NCBI GenBank assembly: GCA_022036555.1
Contig: CM039124.1
Coordinates: 51,735,940-51,799,939, forward strand
Length of the DNA: 64,000 bases
Origin: Microstegium vimineum
Lineage: Eukaryota > Streptophyta > Magnoliopsida > Poales > Poaceae
Direction: 5' to 3'
Of the stretch, positions 24,232 to 35,686 are shown one piece after another. The notes beneath the pieces were generated by a model, which saw nothing but the letters and a program-made list of their open reading frames with translations, was not told where the DNA came from and did no database searches. A program made the translations under genes and the position numbers. Each line of letters opens with the position of its first letter. Positions within the stretch are counted from its first letter, which is position 1.

Positions 24232-25250
24232 CACATTTATTGAATCGTGGATTTGGCGATATAAAACATCTCACTTAAGAAAAAATCATGGCCAAATACA
24301 TATCACGCTAAATCGTGTTATACCTTGTCATATGCCAAAATCATGCCAACAATTTAGCTAAGTTACAGGCTTCTCCAAATTATGCAAACCAAATTATGTC
24401 ATATCCAAAGTTATAAAAAAAGATTTACCACATCGTATATATCATATCAATTAGATCTTGAAAAAAGTTTTTTTTCTAAAGCGTTCCTTATTTGTCCTAT
24501 TTTACCAAATAGAAAAATAAATAAATATGTATATCATCTATTACCGCATAAGAAGTAATAGATGATTATATCTGTCTGATCTAATTAAATGAATGACACA
24601 ATCATTTAGAAGTACCATATCAAAGCTCATATCTTATATAATCTATTATATTATTAAAATAATAGCTTTTTGATGGATCATGGGTCCTTATTTGTTCAGA
24701 AACGTCCATTTCTCTTTAAATAAATGGATTTTTAGAGTTGTTTTAAGTGATTTTTTTAAAATTAACTGAATTTCTAGAAAATATTAAGAGTTATGATATC
24801 AAAATAAATATAATTAGAAATAACATTAAATATAATTTTATAATGTGCTAATTTTATGTTACAGAGGTTGTTACTTATTTTATGTGCATGGATTTTAGGA
24901 ATTGATTAATTTGGGGAACAGAGGGAGTAATCGCTACTACCGCTAAATACACTCTCTTCTACTTATTGAAAAAAATAGGAGGACAATATTGTGCTCTCTC
25001 CCTCCCGCCACGCCACGTCCATTGTCGGCCCCACCCAACGAGTGAAAACTTTTGCGTTGAAAATAATACACAGTGCTCTTGCTTATTCGAGAAAAAAACA
25101 ACCGGATCACGTCGAACAAACATGAATATACCACTCCGTTTATATCGAAATGATCTGCGCTGTAAACGGAAGGTCAGTTGTGCGCAGATGACAGCTGACA
25201 GCAAGCAATCGCGCATGCAGCTACGTACGCTTGAGGTGATCACATCACAA
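24232..25250. repeat. AT-rich repeat sequence shared with an AO intron; phytocyanin B 3' flank
   Basis: The stretch around 24300-24620 resembles 63360-63600, including TCTGATCTAATTAAATGAA followed by CATTTAG. This marks one dispersed repeat family present twice in the window. No gene. The last 100 bp is the 3' flank of phytocyanin B. Confidence 0.45.
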
Positions 25251-25743
25251 TCACTGGACGTTGACGGCGAGCTTCATGCCGGACTGGCAGTGGCCTTCGA
25301 CGCCGCAGATGAAGAGCCACTTCCCGGCATGCTCCAGCGTCACGCGGTCGTCACCGGAGGTGAGCGTCGGCGCGTTGCTCGGCACGGTGCACGCCGCGTA
25401 GTTCTTCGCGTCCACCGTCACCACGTCGTGGGTGGCCTCCGAAGAGTACAGGAACTCTGCCAAGAAATCATGCACGACGCGTACCGTCAGCCGAGATCAT
25501 CGGTGAATCGCGAGCGCACGTACGTTATGCATGCAGATTCAGATCCATAGGTCACGTACCGAGCGTGTCGCCGACCTTGAACACCTTGCCGCTGGCCCAG
25601 GCGCCGTAGTCCACCCCGAGGTCCCAGCCGGCGTCGTCCCCGACCACGTAGTTGTCCGCTGAGGCGGTCGCCGGGAGCAGAGCGCACACCACGACGACGA
25701 CGGCCATGGCGGCGGCGATGAGCAGCGTCTTACGCGAAGCCAT
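25251..25743 (-). CDS. Phytocyanin B, plantacyanin-like blue copper protein
   Basis: Two minus-strand exons, 25743-25560 and 25456-25251, phase 1 intron, 129 aa. It is a close paralogue of phytocyanin A: signal peptide MASRKTLLIAAAMAVVVVV..., then DNYVVGDDAGWDLGVDYGAW. Copper ligands are complete: His in SSEATHDVV, Cys in LFICGVEGHC, His in GHC and Met in SGMKL. The disulfide cysteine is in YAACTVPS. It ends at the domain, so it is a soluble apoplastic protein. The best TATA candidate upstream is weak (CTATTTAAC, about 25823-25831). Intron position and upstream blocks are shared with genes A and C. Confidence 0.9.
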
Positions 25744-28249
25744 TCCGCAGAGAGAGTGACGAGAGTACAGAGCAGGCCGGCGTTTGATGTTTTGTTCACT
25801 GGATGTCCGGATCGATGCCGCAAAATAGTTAAATAGCGCTTAGTTTTGGTATGATCGGTATCAGAGCTGAGCGCACTGCGCACGTATGTGTACATATAAA
25901 TCAACCACCACACCATTGTATTCATATAGAACGAATAACGGAGCCGGCTGCATTGTTGGCAGCGTTGCGAGAAGACGACGAGTGTTTTGCGGTGTATTCG
26001 ATGGAGATCCAGCGATGAAAATAGTGACGGACATACCATACCAGACGACAGCTACACAGTGCAGGGGTCTGAAACGAACTCGTCGTCTCATTGGCAGGGT
26101 GCGTGGGTTTTCGCCTGGACTACTGATGATGACCAATTCCAAGAAATTAAGAATCTATTGACGAATTCCAAGAATGATCTATATTGTTACTCGAAGGAAG
26201 ACTACAATGCATAGCTCGCTGGGACCTACTGTATTACAGATGAACTAAATGATGCGACAGTAGAGCACCCGAGCGTTCAGCTGACAAGCCATGCTAACAG
26301 CACCGGCTTTTGATGAATCATACGTCTCTCACCCAATTGCATGCAACATAACCTTTGCTACTCGACGGAAGAGGTGAAGAGCCCAAATTTGGAGGTTGCA
26401 CATGCATTGTTTTCGTAGCTAGCACATCGTAGAACGTGGATTTTTCGTTTGTATGTGTGGCCGCAAGACCTATCTTAGCCATCGACGGAGCATCAAGATT
26501 TGTGTCGTCTGATTCCTTCTAGCATACGGTGCATCAAGATTTGTGCCCACAACATAGATGGGCGGTCCAGATAGGCCTGCCGCACGCATACACAAGCGGC
26601 GTGATGTTTCCCCACATTGTATCACCTATAAGCATTGTACAGAAATGGGGATGAACCAATGGAGGAGAAGAGGACGGTTTCCATACAAAGGCGTGTGCGC
26701 TGAGGACGGAACTGAAGAAAGATGATGACTGAACACATGCTTGCAGTCTAACAATGGCCAAGAGGCCACAGAGTGGTTGCTGACTTATTGCTGCTTCTGA
26801 TAGATATAGTATAAGATTTTTTTTTCGATCACGCAAAAGATTTACGTATTTTTTATTAAGGTAGAGAAAAAATTCAATACAACACGTCCGACAACGTCCT
26901 AGGGCCAGAGGCCAAAAAAGATTTACACGAAAACTCAGATTCTCTAGTAAAGTATAAGATTGAAGTGCAACAGATGGTTCAAGTGTGCTTTTCCTGTTTT
27001 GGAGAGGTTGGCATTTGCGGAATGATGCTACATACCCGCTACATCAGCTCTACTGCAATCCACCAATGAGTATACGGCACACCGGCAGATGATATGCAAT
27101 GCAGAAAAAGCAATTATTCGGAATTTCGGATGGTAGGACACAGCTATAGATGGAGCAGAAAAAGCACTTGTGAATTTAAAATAAATATTTAAGACTTTAA
27201 ATGACTTTAAGTAAAAAAAAACTTGTCAACAACAAATATATAGCTTAGTTCGGCTACTACAATTTTGGTACTAGCTATATAAACATTCAAGATAATTTTG
27301 GAATTCAAAATTTTGAAATTTCAAACTTAGAACATATTTTTTGGGTCACTAAAAGACTTTAAATAAAAACATTTTCAAACACAAAGTTGTAGATCATATT
27401 GAGAACTATAACTTTCATATACACCATGTCAAGATCTGAAGTTGATTCATAATTTATAATTTTAAATTTCAATTACAATAGCATTTTAGGACCCTAAATA
27501 GTTTTAATTTAAAACTTTGCAACTACAAAGTTGTAGATACTGGTGAGAGCTACAATATTGATATAAAGTGTGTCTTTATTTGAGTTTATATAAAAAATTC
27601 TGAAATATTTTTTAAATACAACTATTTATAGAGACAGAAAACTTAATATGTCTGTCTCCAAAAATTGATTCACGGAGGCATTAATAATAATTTTTGGAGG
27701 CGGCTTTAGGACGTCCGTATCTATAAATGATTTTCGGAGACAAATGTTTTTATGTAGTGCTTCTCATCATTTACGGAGATGGTCGCTAGGTGTGTCCGTC
27801 TTCGAAAGTAATTTGGCTCCGTCTTCTAAAATTATTTTTGTAATGGTGTAATAGTGTAGTTTTTTGCCCGACCAATATAAGAAGCCATTTGTAAGGAGCA
27901 TATCTTAACCATTGTAGCCCACGCAAGAGCAGAGGTTGTATAGTTCAGACATTCAGTACAACAAACTAGGAAAAGTGGAATTCTAATGAGTCGGTTGAAG
28001 CAAACTTGACTGAAGAACCGGACCAGAGGATCAGGACATACTACTTACATCACTCTGCTGTCTGCTTATTCGTAAGCTGGTACTACTTGTACTGAAAATC
28101 CATGCATGCTTTGAACCGAATGCTCATGGAACCAAAAACCCCTCGCGAGCAACGAACAACTATAGCTAGTCGAAGGTGCTGCGTGGGGCCGAGACGCTGG
28201 AGAGGAAGCAAAGGAGACGGCCGGCGCGGCCTCGCGTGACGACGTACGG
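25744..28249. other. Spacer between phytocyanins B and C; CACTA-like terminal sequence at the right
   Basis: To about 26120 this is the upstream region of phytocyanin B, with the conserved block at 25982-26000. Between 26200 and 27600 no gene is seen; 27180-27600 is AT-rich with repeated 'AAGTTGTAGAT'-type words common in grass transposons. At 27620-27848 the sequence resembles a CACTA terminal region (minus-strand ends CACTACATAAAAACATT at 27759 and CACCATTACAAAAATAA at 27848) with GGAGAC/CGGAGG subterminal words. The matching other end was not found. Confidence 0.4.
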
Positions 28250-28761
28250 TCAGTGGACGTTGATGGCGAGCTTCATCCCGGACTCGCACTCCCCTTCGGC
28301 GTCGCAGATGAAGAAGAACTTGCCGGGGCTCGCCAGCACCACGGCAACTGACTTGCCGGAGCTCAGCACCTTAGCGTTGTCCGGCGTCGAACAGTCGTCG
28401 AAGCTCTGCTCGTCCACCAACAGCACGTCCTGCCCCGGGTTGTTTAACCGGAACACTGCGAGGTGCCAGCGAGCGAGCCAGCCAGCCAGCCAGCAAACCA
28501 TTAGTCGTAGTCACCACGCTGGACTTGGCAATGGCAAGTGCCAACCACAGTAGTTAGTAGTTACGGTTACGTACCGAGCGTGTCGCCGGCCTTGAACTTC
28601 TTGCCGCTGGCCCAGGCGTGGTAGTCGACGCCGACGTCCCAGCCGGAGTCGTCCCCGACCGTGAACGTCTTCTTGGACGACGCGGTGGCCGGGAGCAATG
28701 CGGCGGTAGCGACGACGGCCATGGCTGCAGCTACGACCAGCAGTGTGTTACAGGAAGCCAT
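28250..28761 (-). CDS. Phytocyanin C, copper-ligand-less paralogue
   Basis: Two minus-strand exons, 28761-28575 and 28455-28250, phase 1 intron, 130 aa. Signal peptide, then KKTFTVGDDSGWDVGVDYHAW. The fold residues and both disulfide cysteines (DDCSTP and GECES) are kept. The first ligand His is replaced by Gln (NNPGQDVLL) and the second by Glu (FFICDAEGEC), while the ligand Cys and Met remain. Loss of the histidines is known in early nodulin-like phytocyanins that do not bind copper, so this copy probably acts without copper. There is no GPI tail. A TATATAAT-type box lies at about 28891-28904, some 130 bp upstream of the ATG. The reading frame is intact, so it is not an obvious pseudogene. 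Confidence 0.88.
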
Positions 28762-29330
28762 TTGACACGTACGGGATTGAACTGAAGCGGCCGGGTGCCG
28801 GTGCGTGCGTGCAGACTAATTTGTTGCCCGGCCGACGACCGATGCCGCTGTGCGTGTTTGGCATCTATCAGAACTGACCACCGGACATGTATTTATATTA
28901 TATACAATACACCACCTGATCCGTTCCTTGACGATGGTTTATTTGTGCGACCACCGAGTAGAATTGGCTGCTTGGCAACCGGACGACGATTGTGTTCAGC
29001 GGTGTATCCAATGCGACTTGCACGGCACACGACGACACGGTCCGGGCGGCCTGGATTCGTCTTCTCTTTGGCAGGGGGCATGGGGTCGTTTGTTGAGTTG
29101 ATCGTCATTTATTGTTTGAGACAAATATTATTCCTTCGCTGAAAGGGCCGAAATGATCTCTGCCGACGCCATCGCGTCTAACTAGACTAGAGACTAGACT
29201 ATGAGCCTAATTAAAGCAAACACCGACCAGAGATCGATAGCCTAGTGCTACCTGCAAGCCGACCACGCACTAACTAGCTACTGTGTATCGATCGTTTCTC
29301 CTTGCTGTCATGCATCTTCATCTGGACCAG
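28762..29330. promoter_or_regulatory. Phytocyanin C upstream region with conserved block
   Basis: Contains the TATA candidate at 28891-28904, the word GTGCGACCACCG at 28945-28956 (also at 18183-18194 upstream of gene A) and the block GTGTTCAGCGGTGTATCCA at 28992-29010, shared with genes A and B at a similar distance. The right end is the 3' flank of the zinc-finger gene. Confidence 0.5.
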
Positions 29331-29921
29331 TCAAATCTTGGCGATCTTGTCGGCGACCACGACGGGGTTGTTCTTGGCGATCCGCTCGCGGCCGGCGCGC
29401 TTGTAGTCGAAGCCGCAGGCGTGCTTCTCCGCGTACCGGTGCACGCCGCAGAAGGTGTCCCCGCAACAGCACCGGAACCCCAGCAGGCCCACCTTCCTGC
29501 GGCACGCCGAGCAACGGTTCGCCGCCGGCTTCGGGGGGGCCTCCGTGGACGACGACGACGGTGTCCCAGCCGCGGCTGCATCGGCGACGCCGCCGCCGTC
29601 AGGGGACGACGACGACGCGACGGCGGCGCACGCGATCTTGGCCTTCTTCTCAGCCGGTGGTTGCGTCGTCGTCTCGAAAACAGATTGCATCATCGTCATC
29701 TTCTCAGCGGCGGTAGTAGAGGCATTATTAGATGCCGTCGTCGCAGTGGCGCCGGCGGCGGCGTGCTCATTGTCACGGTAGCACTTGGAGCACATGCCGC
29801 TGGTCGCGGCGTTGCCGAAGAACCCGCACCCGTTCGCGCACATGGCGGCGGGCGCGTGGCCGCCGCCGTACTCCTCGGCGACGTCGATGCTCTTTCGCTT
29901 CTGCGCCATCGCTATCGTCAC
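29331..29921 (-). CDS. A20/AN1 zinc-finger stress-associated protein (SAP), intronless
   Basis: A SAP-family protein of the kind that responds to cold, salt and drought and may act as a ubiquitin ligase or ubiquitin-binding regulator. The frame is 196 aa from the first ATG; a second ATG at 29909 (MAQKRKSID) is also plausible. The N-terminal A20 finger is CANGCGFFGNAATSGMCSKC. An Ala/Thr/Ser-rich linker of about 85 residues follows. The C-terminal AN1 finger begins CSACRRKVGLLGFRCCCG and ends with the HRYAEKHACGFDYK ligands, then the typical IAKNNPVVVADKIAKI tail. Lack of introns and the domain order are standard for grass SAPs. The linker is longer than in many members. Confidence 0.92.
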   Translation of the reverse strand: MTIAMAQKRKSIDVAEEYGGGHAPAAMCANGCGFFGNAATSGMCSKCYRDNEHAAAGATATTASNNASTTAAEKMTMMQSVFETTTQPPAEKKAKIACAAVASSSSPDGGGVADAAAAGTPSSSSTEAPPKPAANRCSACRRKVGLLGFRCCCGDTFCGVHRYAEKHACGFDYKRAGRERIAKNNPVVVADKIAKI

Positions 29922-30856
29922 GGCGGGTGACCTCTAGCTAGCTAGCGACGATCGAGTTTGGTCGCGTACGTCTCGACCTTGGGTTTCCTGTTTGTCCGGG
30001 TACGTTGGTCGATCGATCGGGCTAGCTAATATATAATAAGGTTTTGTTTATTATCTATTATTATATAGGCAGGCGGCGGGGCGGCGGCCGTAGCTGGTTG
30101 TGAGTTTTCGATCTCCCGTTCGGATCATATCAATAGTCCACTCGTGACACGGAAGCGGATCGACGTCATGGGCTGCACCGTGTCCACTCGTGTAGGATTT
30201 GGGGTGGAATCCGTTCCCCGGCCTTTCCTAAGATAACGCGATTGCATGCTAAATAACCGGCCAGGGTCACAAGTTAACAACGGAATCCTACACAGCATTT
30301 CTAACACCGTCCCTCGATCACTCAGCTTATCGATATATGAGTAATTGAGTATCGATCCATGTCAAGCCACTGGGCGCTATATAGTCGTATGAGTTTGGCA
30401 ATTTTGGTTTGGTAAAACATGAAATTTGTCAACTCTAAAATAGATATGTCAAAGAAAAAAATGTGGGATCTCCCACAGTTTCCCATAATGACTTGACAAA
30501 AACGGAAATTATGGACCAGTGGACCCGCTGCCTAGTGTTCCGCCGTGGAAAAAAAACGTTGACACCCACGGTTTTGCCTTGAAACAAAAGAAGGAAAAAT
30601 ATTTGCTTCCCCCTTTTTACGGTCTCTAAATTGCCAAGTACGAGCTTCTATTTGCAACTTTGGTAAAAATGTCAAACCCAAATGACAAACTGTTGATCAC
30701 TAGTTTTTTAGTTTTTTTGACAAAATTAGATATGCCAAGTCTAAATGCTAAACTGTTGGAGTTGTTCTTACTAGTTACTACATACCGTACGTGTTTGGTT
30801 CCGGCCGGGAGGAGATGTAAACGATCTTTTCGTTTGAATTTCATTCTATTTTTATA
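29922..30856. other. SAP upstream region and AT-rich spacer
   Basis: A TATA-like CTATATAATA (minus strand, about 30060-30070) could serve the SAP gene. The remainder to 30856 shows no gene. Confidence 0.35.
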
Positions 30857-31115
30857 CTCCTTCCGTATCGGAAATAAAAGGCGTTTTAGACAAGGTTTGA
30901 GTCAAATATTGAGAATATAAATCATCTATAACTTTTAAATTGTTGAGTTTGCAAATGTAAAAATTATATGAATAGATTTGTCTTGAAAAATATTTTCATA
31001 AAAGTATACATATATCACTTTTCCATAAATATTTTTATAAAAATAAAGGATCAAAGTTGTGTTTTGGAGACGATGTCGCTGTCCTAAACGTCTTTTATTT
31101 CCGATACGGAGGAAG
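30857..31115. mobile_element. Stowaway MITE (Tc1/mariner)
   Basis: A 259 bp element starting CTCCTTCCGTATCGGAAAT and ending with its near-perfect complement, flanked by TA at 30855-30856 and 31116-31117. The CTCC(C/T)TCCGT terminus and TA target site are diagnostic of Stowaway. Confidence 0.85.
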
Positions 31116-31117
31116 TA

Positions 31118-32160
31118 ATGTAAATATAATGGAATTTATTGTGCAAGAACGAGAAATTTTATTGGGATAGGAAACGAGTCTCCGTGTCTCCAGTTATCTG
31201 CATCGAGGTCGGTTTTGAAGGAAATTAATACACGGTTTGTGAGTTTTGTTGGAAATCGATATACAGAAAAACATCTAAATCCAAAAGTAAGTAATTACAT
31301 TATAGGAAATCCGTCTTCATGAAAGAAAAAAATAAATTGCATTTTCATTATAATCTGACACAACAACGTATATTATAAAATATACGTATACGTGTCGCTG
31401 AAAAAACAAAAAGGACCAAAGTCAACTCTATTTTGCTTACCAGGTGTTTGGTAAATTGTTTTTTTTTCGCCTAACATTTAATAATTTTTCTTACCAAAAC
31501 CATTAATTGGCGAGGTAAATTATTTTTTGGTAACAAGACAAGCAGCCATCGTTGTGCAGCAGACGGGCAGAACTCATCTAACGTGGGACCCACTTCAAGG
31601 TTAGCGCTATTTATTACGTAGGATTTACATAGATTTCGTTGAATTTTGTTTTTCTGAAATAAAATTCTCGGTACATCATGTTTTTTTAGTGGATCTCGGT
31701 AGATCGTCCTGTTGAACTGGCTCCGTTGATAGGTGGGCTTAGATGATACAAAGTACTTGCAAAAATAGCCCAATACGAGACTAGACTGAATAGGGTCTTT
31801 TGTTCTTATCAATCCTGAATTCCTCCTAATTTCGGCCCAGGTGGTCGCCCCTTGTTAATACTAGAAGCTTTCTCAAAACCCAGTGCTTATTGTGGCAGCG
31901 GCGAAACTTTGCTTTCTTCGCTTTTCTTGTTCTTTTTTTTGGTCAAATACTACGTAGCAAACATGTTTGTATTTTAAATATATATTATGTAAGATTTATT
32001 GCCTAGTAATATGGACAACTTGGACTCAGAGATTTAGAGTTCTCTCAGTAAGAAGCAACGATGGCTGCAGGCCTGCAGCTGGATCATCCTTCCTTCTTTT
32101 TTTTCAAGGCGTACCAGTTTGTTAGCCCTTTGCTACTGCTGCAGCAGCCATCATATCTAA
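31118..32160. other. Intergenic sequence, no gene
   Basis: AT-rich, with short frames only. No motif or repeat of note was recognised. Confidence 0.3.
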
Positions 32161-32290
32161 GACCTTGTTTGGATGTACATGTATCTAGCTCAAATCACAT
32201 TGATTGAAGTGAATTAGAGTGAAAATTAATTCAAATACACTCTAACACACATGTAGTTTGAAAGAGGTACAAGCGCATCCAAACATGGCC
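32161..32290. mobile_element. Short Tourist-like MITE
   Basis: A 130 bp element with ends GACCTTGTTTGGATG and the complement of CATCCAAACATGGCC, flanked by TAA at 32158-32160 and 32291-32293. Confidence 0.6.
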
Positions 32291-32401
32291 TAAGCAGGCC
32301 GCTCTATGCCTGCTTTTCACAGTGAGAGAACACATAATGATATATAGGAGCAGCTAGGGTGAGTTTGTTTAGACAAATGACTGCGACACCATGTTTATTT
32401 T

Positions 32402-32611
32402 AAAGCAAGTATTATGGTGGACTGCAAGAAAGCTGAATACTGAGGTGGAGGAGAGAGAAGGAGAGAGAGAGGAGAGGTGGGCTCTAAGCTTACAGCTAGC
32501 TTGGCTACAAGAACCAAGAAACTCTATGAGATAGACTTGTGGACCATATATTAATGAAGTAGAGTACACTATTGTATGTGTGAGAGTCCATTTATGCTAT
32601 AATACTTGCTC
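32402..32611. mobile_element. MITE with GCAAGTATTAT ends
   Basis: The left end AGCAAGTATTATGG and right end CTATAATACTTGCT form an inverted repeat about 200 bp apart, around a GGAGAGAGAAGGAGAGAG run. A degenerate relative (GCAAATATAATAAAATA with a GAGGAGAGAAGAG core) lies near 33492-33570. The target duplication is unclear. Confidence 0.5.
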
Positions 32612-35600
32612 TTAGTGGGAGAACCGAAGATTGGGAGTGTTTTTTAGAAACTGAAGATGCTCTAAAGTCTGCCTTTGGGGTATGGCACATTGGCACATGG
32701 CCTCATCCTTTCCCAGAAAAGATACCATGCATTAGTCTTCTAGCCTAAGCGCCCCCCCCCCCCCCCCCCCCCTTTTTGCGTAGGACTTGGCATGGTCCTA
32801 GACGACGTATACCATGGTGTCGAAGTCAGTGAAGACAAAAATATCTCTTCACTATCTCCTAAAATTATTTTATAAGAGGAGAGAAAAAACATCACTATAA
32901 TCAGTCGACGGACGAAGGAGTTAGAGCCGCCGGAGCCACCTAGGATTCTACCAGACAGGGTCTAATGACAAATAATGTACGTATTAGCCAGCCAAAGGTG
33001 TGGTAGCTTTAGCCATACGTTATTCTAATGGGCTTTAGATTTCCACATTCAATCAAATACAATGTTCTTCGTGAATCATTGTTTTGCTTGTGTGGAGCCA
33101 ATCAGCCAATGCAAATAACGTAATAATAACTAAACCATCTCATTCTCGCAAAAAAAAAAACTAAAGCATCTCATGATTTGGAGGCCTGCATATTTATGTT
33201 TCCATTATCTAAAAGACCTGTTAATAATAATCCACTAGGTGGTGGATCAGATTTTGATGTCGATGCCCAGAATACATAATTAATTATTTTAGGCGATGTC
33301 GCTGGTTGAAAGTTGTTGTTTAAGTACAGTACACTTAACGTTAACCTCATACGCTGAGCTATCAGTTTAGATTTGGGTGGAGAAGGAACCACTGCAGTAA
33401 ATAAAAGATGAAGGTGACAGATTCTCCGGCGCGGATCAAATTAAACAAACATATCCACATCAACGAGTCTCATTGCCCACGTGTAAATGAGAGCAAATAT
33501 AATAAAATACTATAAGCTTACTAATTAAATACTGAAATAGAGGAGAGAAGAGAGGAAAGAAAGAAGAAGTGACCTATAAGGTCACACATGCGTCTTAGTA
33601 ACAAGAATTTCACTTGTTTTGTGACCGAAAGGCCTGTTTGGCTTTGGCTTAATTTCTTCGGCTCTGGCTCCGGGCCTGTGTGGCCTGGCTCTCTCTGGCT
33701 CTCCGACCCTGTAGCGCGGAGTCAGGGGAAATTAAAGGCAGCTCCGCCTGCTCCTTCTACTATGTAGCCAAATGTAAGCAGGGAGCTCGAGCCTGCCTTT
33801 TCTTCGTTGCTACAGGCGCGCACAGGAGCCAAAGACACCCGGAGTATACACACTTTTGCTTGGTTGCGTCAGCCAGGACATCACGCCGAGTCATGGGATG
33901 GACTGGCCGGAAGCTAGCACACACAAGTGGTACACTGTCATCGCAACTGTTGGTGTGCTTAACCCGCCAACCAACCCATTTGGGGGTGACGGGATGCGTT
34001 GTCGTGCCACTGCCACACATGGGCCCTGTGGAGATTATATATATATATATTAAACAAAAGCAATAAAGGAAAGCCAAGCACTGCAGCTACTGCAGCACGG
34101 ATAAACCGAGTCGATGACAGCCCATTCATCTCTCAAAATAAAACGTGCCACGCCCAACGTTTATGTGTAGGTGTAGGTACGTCTGAAGACTGCAGGTGCT
34201 GCTGTCGATCCGGGATCGCGGCACGGACGATAGCCTTGCTGTTGCTGGGCTGTGATATGACGACTGCCGCTCGTTTCTACGCTATCCGGCCGTCGCTCTC
34301 AAGTAGTCCGATCCAGTGGTCGAGGAGGAGGCTTGCCCGGCCGGCCGCGGGATCGATCAGGTGGAGACGTCAGAGGCGGACGTGGAGTGATCGTTGTCTC
34401 GATCGGGTCGGGTGTCGTCGTCTTGGCCGCCCGCGCTTTATTTGGTCCCTTCGGGCCGGATCGGATCGGATATGCATGGGCCTTGTCTGGCCGGGTGGCT
34501 AGCTAGCTAGCTGCGGTGGGCTTGGGAGTTTCCGCGCCCGGCCACGTCGTCGTGCGGTGGCCACGTGTCAGTCCGCTTGCTTCAGACGCCGCTCGAGCTC
34601 GCCTCACCAGGACTCAGGTGCTGAGGTGCATGCCGACCAAGGCTAGCGGCGGGCGCTGGCGCTGGCGCTGGCGCTGCATATATAGAGTGACCGATCAGAT
34701 CTGGCCAAGAAGCGTCGTTACCCGTACGTAATTACGTGTAGACCCATTTTCGTGAATCGAATAAAGTAGCTAACGTACGTACGTGTAAGTGCAATTCACA
34801 ACCCAACGGTTGCTTATTAGCGATCGACACCTTCATCATCTATCTTGTGTTTGCTTTATTTGTGATTACATACGCAACAAATTAAAAGGGGCTCGCGCTA
34901 TATATGCCCTAGCTACACTACCACTGTTCCACCGACGAACACGTACCAGCAAGGAGACGACGACAGATCACATCGAATCTTTTTGACTTCGCCAGCAACT
35001 AGGCGAGCGGCCTGTACTACATGCACATGCCAGGTTTTTAGCGGGCCGGCATATATATGCCGAAATTGTATAGTGAGTTAGTGACCAAACTCTCCGTGGC
35101 AGTGTGTCCCAGTCCTGCCTGCCGGCCGGCCGGTTCACCTGCTGCGTTGCGTTGTATCGTATGTATATTATGTATATGTATATGTATATGTAATATATGT
35201 AACTCCATATAGCGCCTATAATCCGCGGCCTTAGAACAGTTTAGTTACTGTATGGTTACTGTTCACGAACCAGGTGCCTCCACGTGCCGAGAATGCTTCA
35301 GCTATTGTTCAGTGTTTTAACGAATTGAACGCATCCTTATTCAAAAAAAATAAAAAAATAGGACGCTTCCACGGGTTTCGTGCGTGTGTGCACGTCCTTT
35401 TGCTATCTTCTGGTCCATTCAATGCCGCCGCCTACCACATCTGCCAAAAAAAAAAATCACAGCGTCTTCACGCCTTGGCTTCATCCTCTTCCTCTCCCCG
35501 GCTCCCTTGAAAAGAAAAATGCCTCTCCGCCTTCACCTCCTCGCCGCCCGCCATGGTCCCCGAATGCCGCGCCCAACTGCCTCGCCGTTGACTTCCTTCC

Positions 35601-35640
35601 TTAGATCCACTTCACCTCCTCCCATTCCCAGCCGAGTGCC
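32612..35640. other. Gene-poor spacer with poly-C tract and simple repeats
   Basis: No gene recognised. A run of 21 C lies at 32752-32772. (GGCGCT)4 is at about 34656-34680, just before a CATATATAG TATA-like word. Short AT and TATATG runs occur near 34026 and 35170. The region 34500-35000 has promoter-like features, but no coding sequence was identified next to it. Confidence 0.35.
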
Positions 35641-35686
35641 TAGCGGCCTTCTCAGAAGGAGGGAGCCGCTGAGCAAGGCAGTGGTG

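Noticed and set aside
27620..27848. Complete CACTA transposon
   Set aside because: Only one terminus-like sequence was found; no matching opposite end or 3 bp duplication, so only noted as similarity.
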